Program-made: the position numbers and the translations under genes
The notes under the pieces: model-generated
Database searches by the model: none
Told to the model about the DNA's origin: nothing
The model's input: the letters and a program-made list of their open reading frames with translations, nothing else
In this document: positions 16,008 through 23,857 of the stretch, piece by piece
Position numbering within the stretch: position 1 is the first letter of the stretch
Layout: each line of letters starts with the position of its first letter
Origin: Deltaproteobacteria bacterium
Lineage (GTDB): Bacteria; Desulfobacterota; Binatia; Binatales; Binataceae
Assembly (NCBI GenBank): GCA_003135135.1
Contig: PLDK01000036.1
Coordinates: 8,652-53,586 of the forward strand
DNA: 44,935 nt
Direction: 5' to 3'

Positions 16008-17425
16008 AGAATTCTCCCACGGCCGAGCGCCGATCGATCTGGGTGAACTACGCGGTGCTGTTTTACACCGTGATCGCATTCGGCGCCGTGCTGATCGTCG
16101 CCAATGCGATAATTTCCACCCCCAACATCCGCTGGGACCTGACCCCGGAGAAACGATATTCGCTCTCGGATTTCGACAAGCGCGTGCTCGGCGAACTGAC
16201 GCACAACGTCAAAGTGATGGCGTTTGTGCGCACCGAGGATCCCGCCTACCTCGAACTCGCGGATTTGTTGTTCCAGGCGGCCGCGTTCACGCCGCAACTG
16301 ACCTACCAGGTGATCGACGTCAACAAGGCGCCCGGGCTGGCGCGCGAGTACGGCGTGACGAGTTACGGCGAGGTGATCGTGGAATCGCAGGGGCGGCGCC
16401 GCGACTTCGACAACGCGCGCTCCGACGAGCTAATCCCGGCGATCCTGCAGGTCTCGACGGCCGCCAACAAGCACATCTATTTCACCATCGGGCACGGCGA
16501 GCGCGACCTGTTCGATTCCGATCGCAGTCTGGGCTACTCGCAATGGCGCGCGCTGCTCGAGCAGAACAACTATCAGATCGACAACGTGTCGCTGTACGCC
16601 AGCGGCGTGCCCGACGACGCCAAGGTGGTCGTGTCGCTTGGGCCGCGCAAGGATTTTCTGCCCGAAGAACTGGCGGCGCTGGCCCGGTACCTGGGTCACG
16701 GCGGACATTACATCGCGGTCATCGATCCCTTTGGGTCGCCGGCGCTGGTCGAGTTCCTGAAAAAGTACTACCTCGATTTTATTCCACAGGTCGTCGTCGA
16801 TCCCGCGTATCGCCTGACCGCCGGCGAAATCCTCACCACGCAGATTCCGCTGCGCTCGGAAGTAAATCCGATGAGCCGCGCGATGTCCGCGCCGGCGGTC
16901 TTCTCTTTGGGGCGCGGCGTCATGATAACCGGGGCGGTCGGCGCCAGCGCGCCCGATGACTTGCGGCTCGCGCAGGAGGACAAGTTTCTCTCGTCCTCGC
17001 ATGAGAGCTGGGGGTCGAACGATCCCAATGCATTGACGACCGGAATCACTGAGTACCAGGCGGGTCGCGATATCAAGGGGCCGATTCCGGTGGCCTCCGA
17101 AATTGACTTCGCTCCGGCGTCGAATCCGCACATCCCGGTAACCCAGATGACGCGGCTGGTGGGGATCGGCAGTTCGGCCTTCGCCTCGAACCAGTTTATC
17201 GAGATGCTGGGTAATCGCGACCTGGCGGTAAGCCTGATCAACGAGTTGGCGGGCGATGAGATGCTGATCGCGAGCCGCGAACGGCTCAACAAAAGCGAAA
17301 CCGCCGCCTTCTATATCAGCGATCAAGAGGCGCGTCACATGCTGTTTTTTGGATCGGTCCTCGAACCGGCCATCCTGTTCCTGATCGCAATCACGGTCAT
17401 GGTGCGCCGGAGGTTTTTTGCGTGA
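15989..17425 (+). CDS. GldG-family auxiliary protein of the ABC transporter
   Basis: A 478-residue protein of the GldG/ABC-transporter auxiliary family. One membrane helix near the N terminus (about residues 17–42), then a large periplasmic part beginning TPNIRWDLTPEKRYSLSDFDKRVLGEL, the family hallmark. It contains a DJ-1/glutamine-amidotransferase-like region (FTIGHGERDLFDSD…) and ends in a second helix (residues 452–472). The GTG start at 15989 lies inside the permease gene; the frame is open much further upstream, but only as a shadow of the permease. It presumably couples the transporter to an extracytoplasmic partner. Confidence 0.87.
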   Translation: MDRPALKNSPTAERRSIWVNYAVLFYTVIAFGAVLIVANAIISTPNIRWDLTPEKRYSLSDFDKRVLGELTHNVKVMAFVRTEDPAYLELADLLFQAAAFTPQLTYQVIDVNKAPGLAREYGVTSYGEVIVESQGRRRDFDNARSDELIPAILQVSTAANKHIYFTIGHGERDLFDSDRSLGYSQWRALLEQNNYQIDNVSLYASGVPDDAKVVVSLGPRKDFLPEELAALARYLGHGGHYIAVIDPFGSPALVEFLKKYYLDFIPQVVVDPAYRLTAGEILTTQIPLRSEVNPMSRAMSAPAVFSLGRGVMITGAVGASAPDDLRLAQEDKFLSSSHESWGSNDPNALTTGITEYQAGRDIKGPIPVASEIDFAPASNPHIPVTQMTRLVGIGSSAFASNQFIEMLGNRDLAVSLINELAGDEMLIASRERLNKSETAAFYISDQEARHMLFFGSVLEPAILFLIAITVMVRRRFFA

Positions 17426-17967
17426 GAGCGCGTCCCGCAATCCTCTACACGATCGTCTTCTTTGTCCTGCTGCCGATATATTTCTGGATTCAGCCGAGCA
17501 TCAGGCCGACGACTGCCCTGGAGCAGAAAGAAGAGAGCCTCTTGAAGCTCAGCGGCGGTATCGACGCGATTACCGTTTCGAGCGGAGCGGAATCGCTGCA
17601 TTTTCAGAAGACCAAGGACGGCAAGCTCTACGAACTCGTCACGCCGCCGGGAAAATTCATCCCGCATGACCTGATGGACGCGGTGGCATCGCTGCTGATG
17701 AATGCGAAGTCAGTCGAAGTGGTTGCGGACAATTCAAACGACCTCGCGCAGTTTGGACTCGACCATCCCAAGTCCGTGATAACCGTCGAGGGCACCGGCC
17801 AGCCGCAGCCGATCAAGCTCGCCTTCGGCAATGAAAACCCGACGCATACCGCAATCTACGCGCAGATCGAGGGAATCCCGAAAGTGTTTCTGCTCGGCGT
17901 GAATATCGAGCTCTACCAATCGCTGATGTTCCAGTGGATCGAGGGCAAGCAGGGCAAGAACGCCTAG
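17422..17967 (+). CDS. DUF4340 domain protein of the Gld-type operon
   Basis: A 181-residue protein with an N-terminal membrane helix (residues 6–23) and a periplasmic DUF4340 domain (ITVSSGAESLHFQKTKDGKLYELVTPPGKFIP, FGLDHPKSVITVEG, KLAFGNENPTHTAIYAQIEG). DUF4340 proteins usually accompany GldG-type ABC clusters; the molecular role is unknown. The GTG start at 17422 overlaps the GldG stop (GTGA), so it is translationally coupled. At 181 residues it holds one domain unit. A dispersed hairpin element begins 24 bp after the stop. Confidence 0.85.
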   Translation: MRARPAILYTIVFFVLLPIYFWIQPSIRPTTALEQKEESLLKLSGGIDAITVSSGAESLHFQKTKDGKLYELVTPPGKFIPHDLMDAVASLLMNAKSVEVVADNSNDLAQFGLDHPKSVITVEGTGQPQPIKLAFGNENPTHTAIYAQIEGIPKVFLLGVNIELYQSLMFQWIEGKQGKNA

Positions 17968-17990
17968 TCCCGATTGTTCCCCTGGCCAAT

Positions 17991-18086
17991 TGAATGTGAA
18001 ACCCTGCGCGGGTTTCACCCTTCCGCGGCAGGGGTGACCCCTGCACCCGGTAACGAATCGAAAAATCCGCGCGGCGCGTCTTTTTC
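17991..18086 (+). repeat. Dispersed multi-hairpin 3' element, copy A
   Basis: TGAATGTGAAACCC begins the copy. Hairpin 1 is GTGAAACCC-TGCGC-GGGTTTCAC (17996–18018). Hairpin 2 is GCAGGGG-TGA-CCCCTGC (18028–18044), followed by ACCCGG. A third palindrome, 18060–18086, has arms GAAAAA/TTTTTC and CGCGC/GCGCG with TC on both sides. It starts 24 bp after the DUF4340 stop codon, in the same orientation. It may work as a terminator or 3'-end stabiliser. Confidence 0.8.
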
Positions 18087-18150
18087 TCTCGGGCGTAACG
18101 CTGGCCAGTATTAAGAAACCGCGCGCTCGCGATCTCTTTTATCGCGTAGT

Positions 18151-18260
18151 CGCGAAAAGATGCGCTGCGCAGATTTTCGCGTCTTCTCACTGCGGGTACA
18201 GGGGCCGCAGCCCCTGCTCAGGGAGGTGCGGAACCCACGATGGGGTCCGCATTCAATTAA
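18151..18260 (-). repeat. Dispersed multi-hairpin 3' element, copy D (inverted)
   Basis: On the minus strand it begins TTAATTGAATGCGG. Hairpin 1 spans 18251–18227 (TGCGG…CCGCA arms, one mismatch), hairpin 2 spans 18216–18199 (CAGGGGC/GCCCCTG) and a third palindrome spans 18181–18151 (CGCGAAAA/TTTTCGCG outside, TGCGC/GCGCA inside). The order matches copy A although many bases differ. It lies about 40 bp after the stop of the nitrile hydratase accessory gene and has that gene's orientation. Confidence 0.75.
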
Positions 18261-18298
18261 GTTCTCCCTCTTGCGCTTTTGCTCCACGCGCGCGGGCG

Positions 18299-18598
18299 TC
18301 ACCCCTGGCTACCCGTGCCAAGGGGCGCGATTCCTTTTTCCTCGAGTAGACGCTCCAGCGCGCGCAGGAAATGCTCGTAGTACTCACCGTGATCGGAAGT
18401 GCCGTCGCGGGCGCGGATTCGGTCTGACGCGCCAACTTCGGCGATCAGGCGGTCGCGAAATTCATCCCAACTGAAATGCCCGGCCTCGGAAAGTTTCAGC
18501 GCGATTGCAAATGCGCGCGCTTCCCACGGCGCGCTGAAGACATGGTCGGCGTCAAGCCGCGCCGCCTCGATCAACTTGTTCAGCGCAGCGCTGCTCAT
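18299..18598 (-). CDS. Nitrile hydratase accessory protein
   Basis: A 99-residue protein related to the N-terminal part of the nitrile hydratase β subunit ([31 protein letters not shown], then [18 protein letters not shown]). Proteins of this type act as activators that deliver cobalt and help oxidise the active-site cysteines of the α subunit. ATG 18598 overlaps the α stop (ATGA), showing coupling. The stop codon and the last codons lie inside a 20-bp repeat that also occurs upstream of the operon, so the C-terminal end may have been set by the repeat. Confidence 0.85.
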   Translation of the reverse strand: MSSAALNKLIEAARLDADHVFSAPWEARAFAIALKLSEAGHFSWDEFRDRLIAEVGASDRIRARDGTSDHGEYYEHFLRALERLLEEKGIAPLGTGSQG

Positions 18599-19200
18599 GC
18601 GTGCGGCGCCTCGACCTTCGCCACTCCGACCATCGAGTCTCGCGTCACGATCCCGGCGAGCGCGTCTTCGCTCATCCCCTCGGTCCCCTTCGGCCGCTGC
18701 GGGATGACGAGGTAGCGAATCTCCGCGCTCGAGTCCCACACCCGGACTTCGACATCGGGCGCCAGCTCGAGTCCGAAATCCTTGAGCACGCCGCGCGGGT
18801 CGCTGACGGCCCGCGAGCGATACGCGAAGCTCTTGTACCAGACGGGCGGCAAGCCCAGCACCGGCCACGGGTAGCATGAGCACAGCGTGCATACGACGAG
18901 ATTGTGGACGCGATCGGTGTTCTCCACGGCGACCAGATGGTTGCCCTCGGGACCCGCGTACCCCAGTTCCGCCACGGCGCTGGTCGCGTTCGCCAGCAGG
19001 CGTTTTCGGTACCCGGGATCCGTCCATGCTTTCGCGACGACGCGGGCGCCATTGCGCGGACCGACGCGGGTCTCGTAGATATCGACGATCGCATCGATCG
19101 CGGCCGGATCGACGAGTCCCTTCTCCGTCAGAAGCGCTTCCAGAGCCTTCACGCGCGCGGCTGGTCCGGTGTCGTCGGTGTTATGATGCTCTCCGCTCAT
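18595..19200 (-). CDS. nthA: Nitrile hydratase subunit alpha, cobalt type
   Basis: The metal-carrying subunit of nitrile hydratase, which hydrates nitriles to amides. The 201-residue protein has the metal-binding claw [10 protein letters not shown] with Cys 104, 107 and 109. Thr between the first two cysteines (CTLCSC) marks the cobalt type; iron enzymes have Ser there. The flanking LPPVWYKS and [18 protein letters not shown] are standard family segments. The order β–α–activator with tight spacing is that of Co-type operons. No amidase gene is adjacent. Thiocyanate hydrolase is the main alternative, but its separate three-subunit organisation is not seen here. Confidence 0.93.
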   Translation of the reverse strand: MSGEHHNTDDTGPAARVKALEALLTEKGLVDPAAIDAIVDIYETRVGPRNGARVVAKAWTDPGYRKRLLANATSAVAELGYAGPEGNHLVAVENTDRVHNLVVCTLCSCYPWPVLGLPPVWYKSFAYRSRAVSDPRGVLKDFGLELAPDVEVRVWDSSAEIRYLVIPQRPKGTEGMSEDALAGIVTRDSMVGVAKVEAPHA

Positions 19201-19207
19201 TCTCTTT

Positions 19208-19924
19208 TCAGTATCTACCCGTATGGTGCGCTGTCGTGCGTTTTGCGGCCTTCGGCTTCGACTTCGGCGCGATCGGTTCCAGGTAGTCTTCCCACAAATC
19301 CAGATGCACTCGCTCCCGGCAGTTTGCTTTCGCTGATTTGCCCCACAACTCGCGCGCGTCGAAGGCGACCGAATAACAATGTTGCGGCTTGGTCCCCGCG
19401 TGGTGCGCGTTGGTGTCGGGGAAGACGAACACGCCCCAGTCTCGCGCTATGACTCCGGCCTTGCCGCGCGCGTAGCGCGGAAGGCGCGTGTGTCCGGAAG
19501 GATTCAGGTTGCGTGCGCGCACGCGAGCGCCTTTGGCAAAGCGCGCGCGCGGCGGCCTCGATCCGGGTTTGTCCTTGACCGGAGCCGGGCACTGAGTCGC
19601 GACGGGATTCGCGATCAGAGCCGGGTCGATCGCGCCGCCTTCCTTCGCGAGGATTTCTTCGCGTGTCACGACGCCACGCTCGACGAGCAAAGTCTCGACC
19701 GCCGCGAGCCATCGTTCGTAATAGCTCGACGCGAGGTAGCGCTCGGGCGCTATCCGCTCGATCGCATGACGGAACTCATCGGCATTGATGAGCGACAAGC
19801 CCGCCGCGATGCTCGCGATGGCATACACTCGCCCTTCCCAGTCGGCGTGAAAGACGGGTTCGTTCTGTTCGCGGACCACCGGCCCGAAACCGTCCATCCC
19901 GCCCATGTCATGTACGCCGTTCAT
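19208..19924 (-). CDS. nthB: Nitrile hydratase subunit beta
   Basis: A 238-residue β subunit that completes the active-site pocket of nitrile hydratase. It begins [16 protein letters not shown], the family's N-terminal signature, continues with [13 protein letters not shown] and [17 protein letters not shown], and ends in the SH3-like domain ([27 protein letters not shown] … [14 protein letters not shown]). Full length. It is the first gene of the operon, 7 bp before the α gene on the minus strand. The upstream gap of about 210 bp contains one of the flanking 20-bp repeats and should hold the promoter. Confidence 0.94.
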   Translation of the reverse strand: MNGVHDMGGMDGFGPVVREQNEPVFHADWEGRVYAIASIAAGLSLINADEFRHAIERIAPERYLASSYYERWLAAVETLLVERGVVTREEILAKEGGAIDPALIANPVATQCPAPVKDKPGSRPPRARFAKGARVRARNLNPSGHTRLPRYARGKAGVIARDWGVFVFPDTNAHHAGTKPQHCYSVAFDARELWGKSAKANCRERVHLDLWEDYLEPIAPKSKPKAAKRTTAHHTGRY

Positions 19925-20137
19925 CGCGACTCCATTTCTTTCGATAGCTTGGCGCGATTATCGCGGAGGCTGGCGGTTGCGGGCAAGCGGCCGGATAGCC
20001 GGGACCATCGTGCGTTCTGCTCTCCTGCCGTACCCTTGGCGCGCGGGCGTCACCCCTGCCGTTGGTCGCGTAGGCTGGATGATAATTTAGTTACTCTTGT
20101 TATGTCTTGTGTTGCTCTGGTAGGCTCCAAACTTCCG

Positions 20138-20689
20138 ATGGAAACCGATCGCCAATCTCGCCAATCGCGAGCTGCGTGGCCCTTCGACCTTCGGGTCTTC
20201 GCCGCCATGGCCGCGCTATGGGCGATGTGTCTGACGATCAGGGCGTTCGTTCATATTGGCGATTTCGACGTCGTCGATCCGATCGCGACTATTTTCGCCG
20301 GCATGCGATTCAACGGCGACGCCGCGCGCCTGGTGCTGATCGTCGAGGCGGGAATATTCGGGGCGATCGCGATCGGAGTTTTTGCCCGTCGCCGATGGGG
20401 TCTGTTGCTCGCGCTTTGCTACATGGTCCAGGTCGTGATGAGCCATCTCGCGTTCGCGATCGCGTATCTGCCGATTAGATCGGAATGGATCAACGTGCGC
20501 GTGGCCACGTCGGAGGGGCCGATGATGGTGCTGATTACGCTGTACCTTTGGATTCGCGCGTGCGATTTGATTTTCGATCCGCTTTCGATCCCCGCCGATG
20601 CGCGCGCGCGGCAATCGTCGGGCACGAGTCGTCGGGCGCCGGTTCGCGCGGACTGCGGCGCCGGTGACGTCGCCGCGATGGCTGAATGA
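20138..20689 (+). CDS. Uncharacterised multi-spanning membrane protein
   Basis: A 183-residue protein with about four hydrophobic helices (near 15–35, 55–75, 78–105 and 120–140) and a hydrophilic, Arg/Ala-rich C-terminal tail of about 35 residues. Function unknown; no family motif recognised. The start could be ATG 20138 or ATG 20102, 12 codons upstream; neither has a strong ribosome binding site. It lies between two repeat-bounded inserts: the nitrile hydratase operon on its left and the tRNA-Met mini-island on its right. Confidence 0.6.
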   Translation: METDRQSRQSRAAWPFDLRVFAAMAALWAMCLTIRAFVHIGDFDVVDPIATIFAGMRFNGDAARLVLIVEAGIFGAIAIGVFARRRWGLLLALCYMVQVVMSHLAFAIAYLPIRSEWINVRVATSEGPMMVLITLYLWIRACDLIFDPLSIPADARARQSSGTSRRAPVRADCGAGDVAAMAE

Positions 20690-20758
20690 GCAACTGATTG
20701 GTGGCGACGGTAGGAGTTGGTCTATCCCGCCTCTACGAGATCACTGGAAGGCGGCTTT

Positions 20759-21127
20759 TTAGCCCCAGACCGCAATTCGCTGCAACTCCACGCGCATATC
20801 TTGATGCGTGTCATGTCTCTGACCGAACATTTCCACGACAACATTCGTAGGAAGGACACCTTGCGGCACGTCTCCGTGAATATCAGGCAAGTCCCATGGC
20901 TTATCATCGACATCCGTTATCGACTGATATGGGCTCGCTATGAGGAAAACTTTAACCCGAGCGACGACCGTCTTCCCATTGTCTTCAAATTCTCCGAGGA
21001 AGCAGCTCAGATTGTCCCCACCGTAAATCTTCCCGTCCTTCAGGAACATGACGCCGTAGCCGGGTTTCGGGTCCGCGTCCAATCCTTCGTATCGCGCGAT
21101 GTAGAACCCATCGAATCGTGTTGGCAT
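20759..21127 (-). CDS. GrlR-like small protein
   Basis: A 122-residue protein whose first 60 residues resemble the GrlR family: FDGFYIARYEGL…GYGVMFLKDGKIYGGDNLSCFLGEFEDNGKTV, i.e. an open barrel with the typical 'GVxxxKDGKIYGGD' strand pair. GrlR in enteropathogens is an anti-activator of type III secretion, but most bacterial homologues are orphan genes of unknown role and no secretion genes are present here. It is the only intact gene of the tRNA-Met mini-island. No strong ribosome binding site is visible before ATG 21127. Confidence 0.68.
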   Translation of the reverse strand: MPTRFDGFYIARYEGLDADPKPGYGVMFLKDGKIYGGDNLSCFLGEFEDNGKTVVARVKVFLIASPYQSITDVDDKPWDLPDIHGDVPQGVLPTNVVVEMFGQRHDTHQDMRVELQRIAVWG

Positions 21128-21193
21128 TTTAATCTCCTCAATTTCCCACAGACTCTCAGTTGCGGATATCGAACTGGAAAGCGGGGTTTCGCC

Positions 21194-21352
21194 CTACCAT
21201 TTGCTAATGTCAAGACACTTTTTGAACTTCGCCTTCAGAACGGGAAGCTGCTCCATCAGCCATCCAAGTTCCGCGCTTTTGATTTCGGCTATTTTCTTGG
21301 GGTCATAGTAGGCAGCACGAATGTACCATAACTGGCACGCGAAGATGATGAG
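21194..21352 (-). pseudogene. Unidentified gene fragment inside the tRNA-Met mini-island
   Basis: A minus-strand frame of 52 residues without ATG, GTG or TTG start ends in protein-like sequence (YYDPKKIAEIKSAELGWLM, then EQLPVLKAKFKKCLDI). It is closed upstream by a stop at 21353–21355, close to the island boundary at 21380. It looks like the C-terminal end of a gene cut by the integration or deletion that made the island. Family not recognised. Confidence 0.4.
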
Positions 21353-21380
21353 TCAACGAAGCCCAACGGAGAGGGGGAGT

Positions 21381-21457
21381 TGGTGGCGACGGTAGGAGTC
21401 GAACCTACGACACTGCGGATATGAGCCGCATGCTCTAGCCAACTGAGCTACGTCGCC
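21381..21457 (-). tRNA. tRNA-Met(CAU), elongator type
   Basis: 77 nt on the minus strand. Acceptor GGCGACG/CGTCGCC, D arm GCTCAGTTGGCTAGAGC, anticodon loop CTCATAT (CAT at 21423–21421), T arm GTAGGTTCGACTCCTAC, discriminator A, encoded CCA. The paired position 1–72 and overall likeness to E. coli elongator tRNA-Met rule out the initiator. A lysidine-modified tRNA-Ile2 is the alternative. Its 3' end is the integration site of the adjacent mini-island. Confidence 0.93.
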
Positions 21458-21517
21458 ACCGGGAATCGTCAAATGTAGCGCGAGCGCGCCATGCGCGAAA
21501 GACCGCGCGCAATTCGT

Positions 21518-22237
21518 TCAGCGCAGCGGGATGCTGCGGGTCTTGACCGCGCGATGCCCACGCTGGACCTGGTAGAGCACGCCCTCGGTGAACTCGACGC
21601 AGGTCAGCTTGCCGCCGTAAACCAGGCCGGTGTCGATGCCGAGTTTGTACGGCAGATCGATCATCACGCCGCGCATCGGAGTATGGCCGAACACCACCGT
21701 CGCGTCGATTTTGTGCGGAAAGGAAATGAACTCCTGCCGAATCCACAGCAGGTCCTCGGGCGCCTGCTCCTCGAGCTGGCGGCTTGGCTCGATGCCGGCG
21801 TGGACGAAGAGGTAGGGCGGGCGCAGGTAGCTGGTGGCCAGCCGGCTCATGAAGTCGAGGTGCGCGGCGGGCAGCCGCGCGAAGGCATCCTCGAGGTCTT
21901 CCTCGCGCACGCCGTAGCTGTCGAGCGTCGCGATGCCGCCGTTGAACAGGAACGACTCGCCGTAATTTCCCGGCATGCCGAGAAACGACAGCATCATGTC
22001 CTCATGATTGCCCTTCAGGAACACACATTCCGCATCGCCGCGTTCCAGCTCCAGCGCGAGCTCGATAACCTCGCGCGCCGACGGGCCGCGATCGACGTAG
22101 TCGCCGACGAATACCACCGTGTCGCCGGCAACCGGCGCGATCGACTTGAGAATCGCGTCGAGTTCATCGGGGCATCCGTGAATATCGCCGATCGCGAACA
22201 GGCGTCCTCCGGTTTTCGATTTTTGATTGGTCGCCAT
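21518..22237 (-). CDS. Serine/threonine-type metallophosphatase (PrpA/ApaH-like)
   Basis: A 239-residue calcineurin-like phosphoesterase. The dimetal motifs are GDIHG (residues 17–21), GDYVDRG (about 45) and GNHE (about 75), with C-terminal His residues in FVHAG and FGHTPM. The length fits bacterial PPP-type phosphatases such as PrpA; diadenosine tetraphosphatase is less likely but possible. The substrate cannot be read from sequence. It is 13 bp downstream of meaB and probably cotranscribed with it. tRNA-Met lies immediately downstream. Confidence 0.88.
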   Translation of the reverse strand: MATNQKSKTGGRLFAIGDIHGCPDELDAILKSIAPVAGDTVVFVGDYVDRGPSAREVIELALELERGDAECVFLKGNHEDMMLSFLGMPGNYGESFLFNGGIATLDSYGVREEDLEDAFARLPAAHLDFMSRLATSYLRPPYLFVHAGIEPSRQLEEQAPEDLLWIRQEFISFPHKIDATVVFGHTPMRGVMIDLPYKLGIDTGLVYGGKLTCVEFTEGVLYQVQRGHRAVKTRSIPLR

Positions 22238-22250
22238 CGCGAGGTCGGCG

Positions 22251-23309
22251 TCAATCGGCGCGTTTTGGGTTGCCGTTGTGGAGCAAATCGATCAACGACT
22301 TGCGGTCTTCAATTATGCGTCGCGCGGCACTGTAAGGATTCAGTTTACCCGCCGCAATCTCGTCGAGCACGCCCCGTGCGCCACCGTCGGCGACGGCGCG
22401 AGCGGCGCGCTCCTCCAGTTCGGCCGACAGAACCTCCACGAACTCGCGGGTGCGGCGCTCGGACTCGCGCGCCGAATCGCTATGTGCGCGCAGGTATTCG
22501 CCGTGCTTCGCAATCGCGCTGACGACCGCGTCGACACCAAGATCGACCGCGGCCTGCGTGAGCAGCACCGGCGGCCGCCATCCCTCGCCGGAGCGCAGAT
22601 GCACGCCAAGTTCCAGCTCGGCCTTGACCCGGTCGGCGCCTTCGCGGTCGGCCTTGTTGACGACGAACACATCGGCGATTTCGTTAAGCCCGGCCTTCAT
22701 CACCTGCACGGCGTCGCCCGCCTCGGGCACGGTAACGACAACGGTGGTGTCGGCCAAATCCATTATCGAAAGTTCGGTCTGTCCCACGCCGACGGTCTCG
22801 ATAATGATCACGTCGCTGCCGTAAGCGTCGAGCAGTTTGACGATTTCGCGCGCCGCGCGGCTGAGTCCGCCGTGGCTTCCGCGCGATGCGAGGCTGCGGA
22901 TGTACACGCCGGCGTCCTTGTAATGGTCGGTCATGCGGACGCGATCGCCAAGTACGGCGCCGCCGGAAAACGGACTCGATGGATCGATGGCGAGGATGGC
23001 AATTTTTTTGCCGAGCGCGCGATACTTTGCGATCAGATGGTTGACGAGCGTCGATTTTCCAGCGCCCGGCGGCCCGGTTATTCCGACCACCTGTGCGCGG
23101 CCGGTTTTCGCGTAGATTCGCTCGATGATCGCGCTCGACTCGGGAGCGCGATTCTCGACCATCGTGATCAGCTGAGCCAGCGCGCGCATCTCGCCGGCCT
23201 CGAAACGCTTGAGCATCGCGTCCAGCCGCGCGTCTGCGGTCTGGACAGTCGCGGCGGAAGTGGCAGAGTTGGGTCGGGATTCAGCAGGCATACGAGCTTG
23301 TCCAGTCAT
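22251..23309 (-). CDS. meaB: Methylmalonyl-CoA mutase-associated GTPase MeaB
   Basis: A 352-residue G3E-type GTPase (MeaB/ArgK) that protects and reloads B12-dependent acyl-CoA mutases. Walker A GPPGAGKST (about residues 79–87), DPSSPFSGGAVLGDRVRM, switch III-like SRGSHGGLS, ETVGVGQTE and base-recognition NKAD are all present. The mutase genes themselves are not in this window. It starts at ATG 23309 (ATG 23291 is also possible); neither has a clear ribosome binding site. Likely cotranscribed with the phosphatase downstream. Confidence 0.94.
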   Translation of the reverse strand: MTGQARMPAESRPNSATSAATVQTADARLDAMLKRFEAGEMRALAQLITMVENRAPESSAIIERIYAKTGRAQVVGITGPPGAGKSTLVNHLIAKYRALGKKIAILAIDPSSPFSGGAVLGDRVRMTDHYKDAGVYIRSLASRGSHGGLSRAAREIVKLLDAYGSDVIIIETVGVGQTELSIMDLADTTVVVTVPEAGDAVQVMKAGLNEIADVFVVNKADREGADRVKAELELGVHLRSGEGWRPPVLLTQAAVDLGVDAVVSAIAKHGEYLRAHSDSARESERRTREFVEVLSAELEERAARAVADGGARGVLDEIAAGKLNPYSAARRIIEDRKSLIDLLHNGNPKRAD

Positions 23310-23415
23310 GATAGCGGCTTGCGATCGGGCGGCGCAACAAAACCTCTGCGGGTGAATAGATCGCGCGGGGCGGCATTGTTTTCCCGGCGTCCGCGCCTTA
23401 GTCTCGATTTACGGA

Positions 23416-23847
23416 ATGAAGCTTCCTGACATCTACACTGACTGGAAAATCGTGAGCGGCCTCGCGCTGATCGTGCTGGGCGCCGCCAACTGGACCGTCG
23501 GGCTGGAACGCACTCAGACCTACAGCCGGATGATCACCGCGCGCTCGCAACCGGCCGCCGGAACGGATTATCGGAGTTTCGACGAACTCGATGAGGGCGC
23601 CGGTGGCGCTGCGGTCCTCGAACCGCTTACGGCTGAGCAGCGGCAGGCGTCGTACGCGACGGCGCGGACGGATTTTTATCACGCGGTATTTCTGGCGGGT
23701 CGCGTGATGGTGTTGCTTGGGCTGCTGGTCACATTGCTGGGCTTCATCAGCGTGATTCAGCAGGATTCCCGCCGCGCGTTTCGCCGCCCCGAGGACGACG
23801 TGCCGCTGCCGCGGGGGTTGCCGGGCGCTCCACGGGCTCCGCAATAG
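23416..23847 (+). CDS. Uncharacterised two-helix membrane protein
   Basis: A 143-residue protein with a hydrophobic helix near residues 12–30, a hydrophilic loop of about 60 residues rich in Gly/Asp/Glu, a second helix near 92–115 (VMVLLGLLVTLLGFISVIQ) and a Pro/Arg-rich tail. Function unknown. It ends 10 bp before ispE and may be cotranscribed with it. Divergent from meaB. Confidence 0.6.
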   Translation: MKLPDIYTDWKIVSGLALIVLGAANWTVGLERTQTYSRMITARSQPAAGTDYRSFDELDEGAGGAAVLEPLTAEQRQASYATARTDFYHAVFLAGRVMVLLGLLVTLLGFISVIQQDSRRAFRRPEDDVPLPRGLPGAPRAPQ

Positions 23848-23857
23848 AATTTCTCCG

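Larger units (their letters stand above)
18288..20058. repeat. 20-bp perfect direct repeats bounding the nitrile hydratase operon
   Basis: GCGCGCGGGCGTCACCCCTG occurs at 18288–18307 and 20039–20058, and the nitrile hydratase operon is the only gene content in between. The left copy overlaps the last codons and stop of the accessory gene. The right copy is about 115 bp upstream of the first gene. The GTCACCCCTG half is shared with the dispersed hairpin element, so these may be degenerate copies of it. Confidence 0.65.
20698..21399. mobile_element. Mini-island integrated at the 3' end of tRNA-Met
   Basis: TTGGTGGCGACGGTAGGAGT occurs at 20698–20717 and at 21380–21399. The right copy is the 3' end of the tRNA-Met gene (complement of its T-arm half, acceptor arm and CCA); the left copy is orphaned. 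This is the attL/attR geometry of elements integrated into tRNA 3' ends. The enclosed 0.66 kb has one GrlR-like gene and a C-terminal gene fragment, and no integrase, so the element is a cassette or a deletion relic. Confidence 0.75.

Noticed and set aside
18299-19924. Thiocyanate hydrolase instead of nitrile hydratase
   Set aside because: The subunits have the lengths and N-terminal signature of nitrile hydratase α and β, with a typical activator gene; thiocyanate hydrolase has a split three-subunit arrangement.
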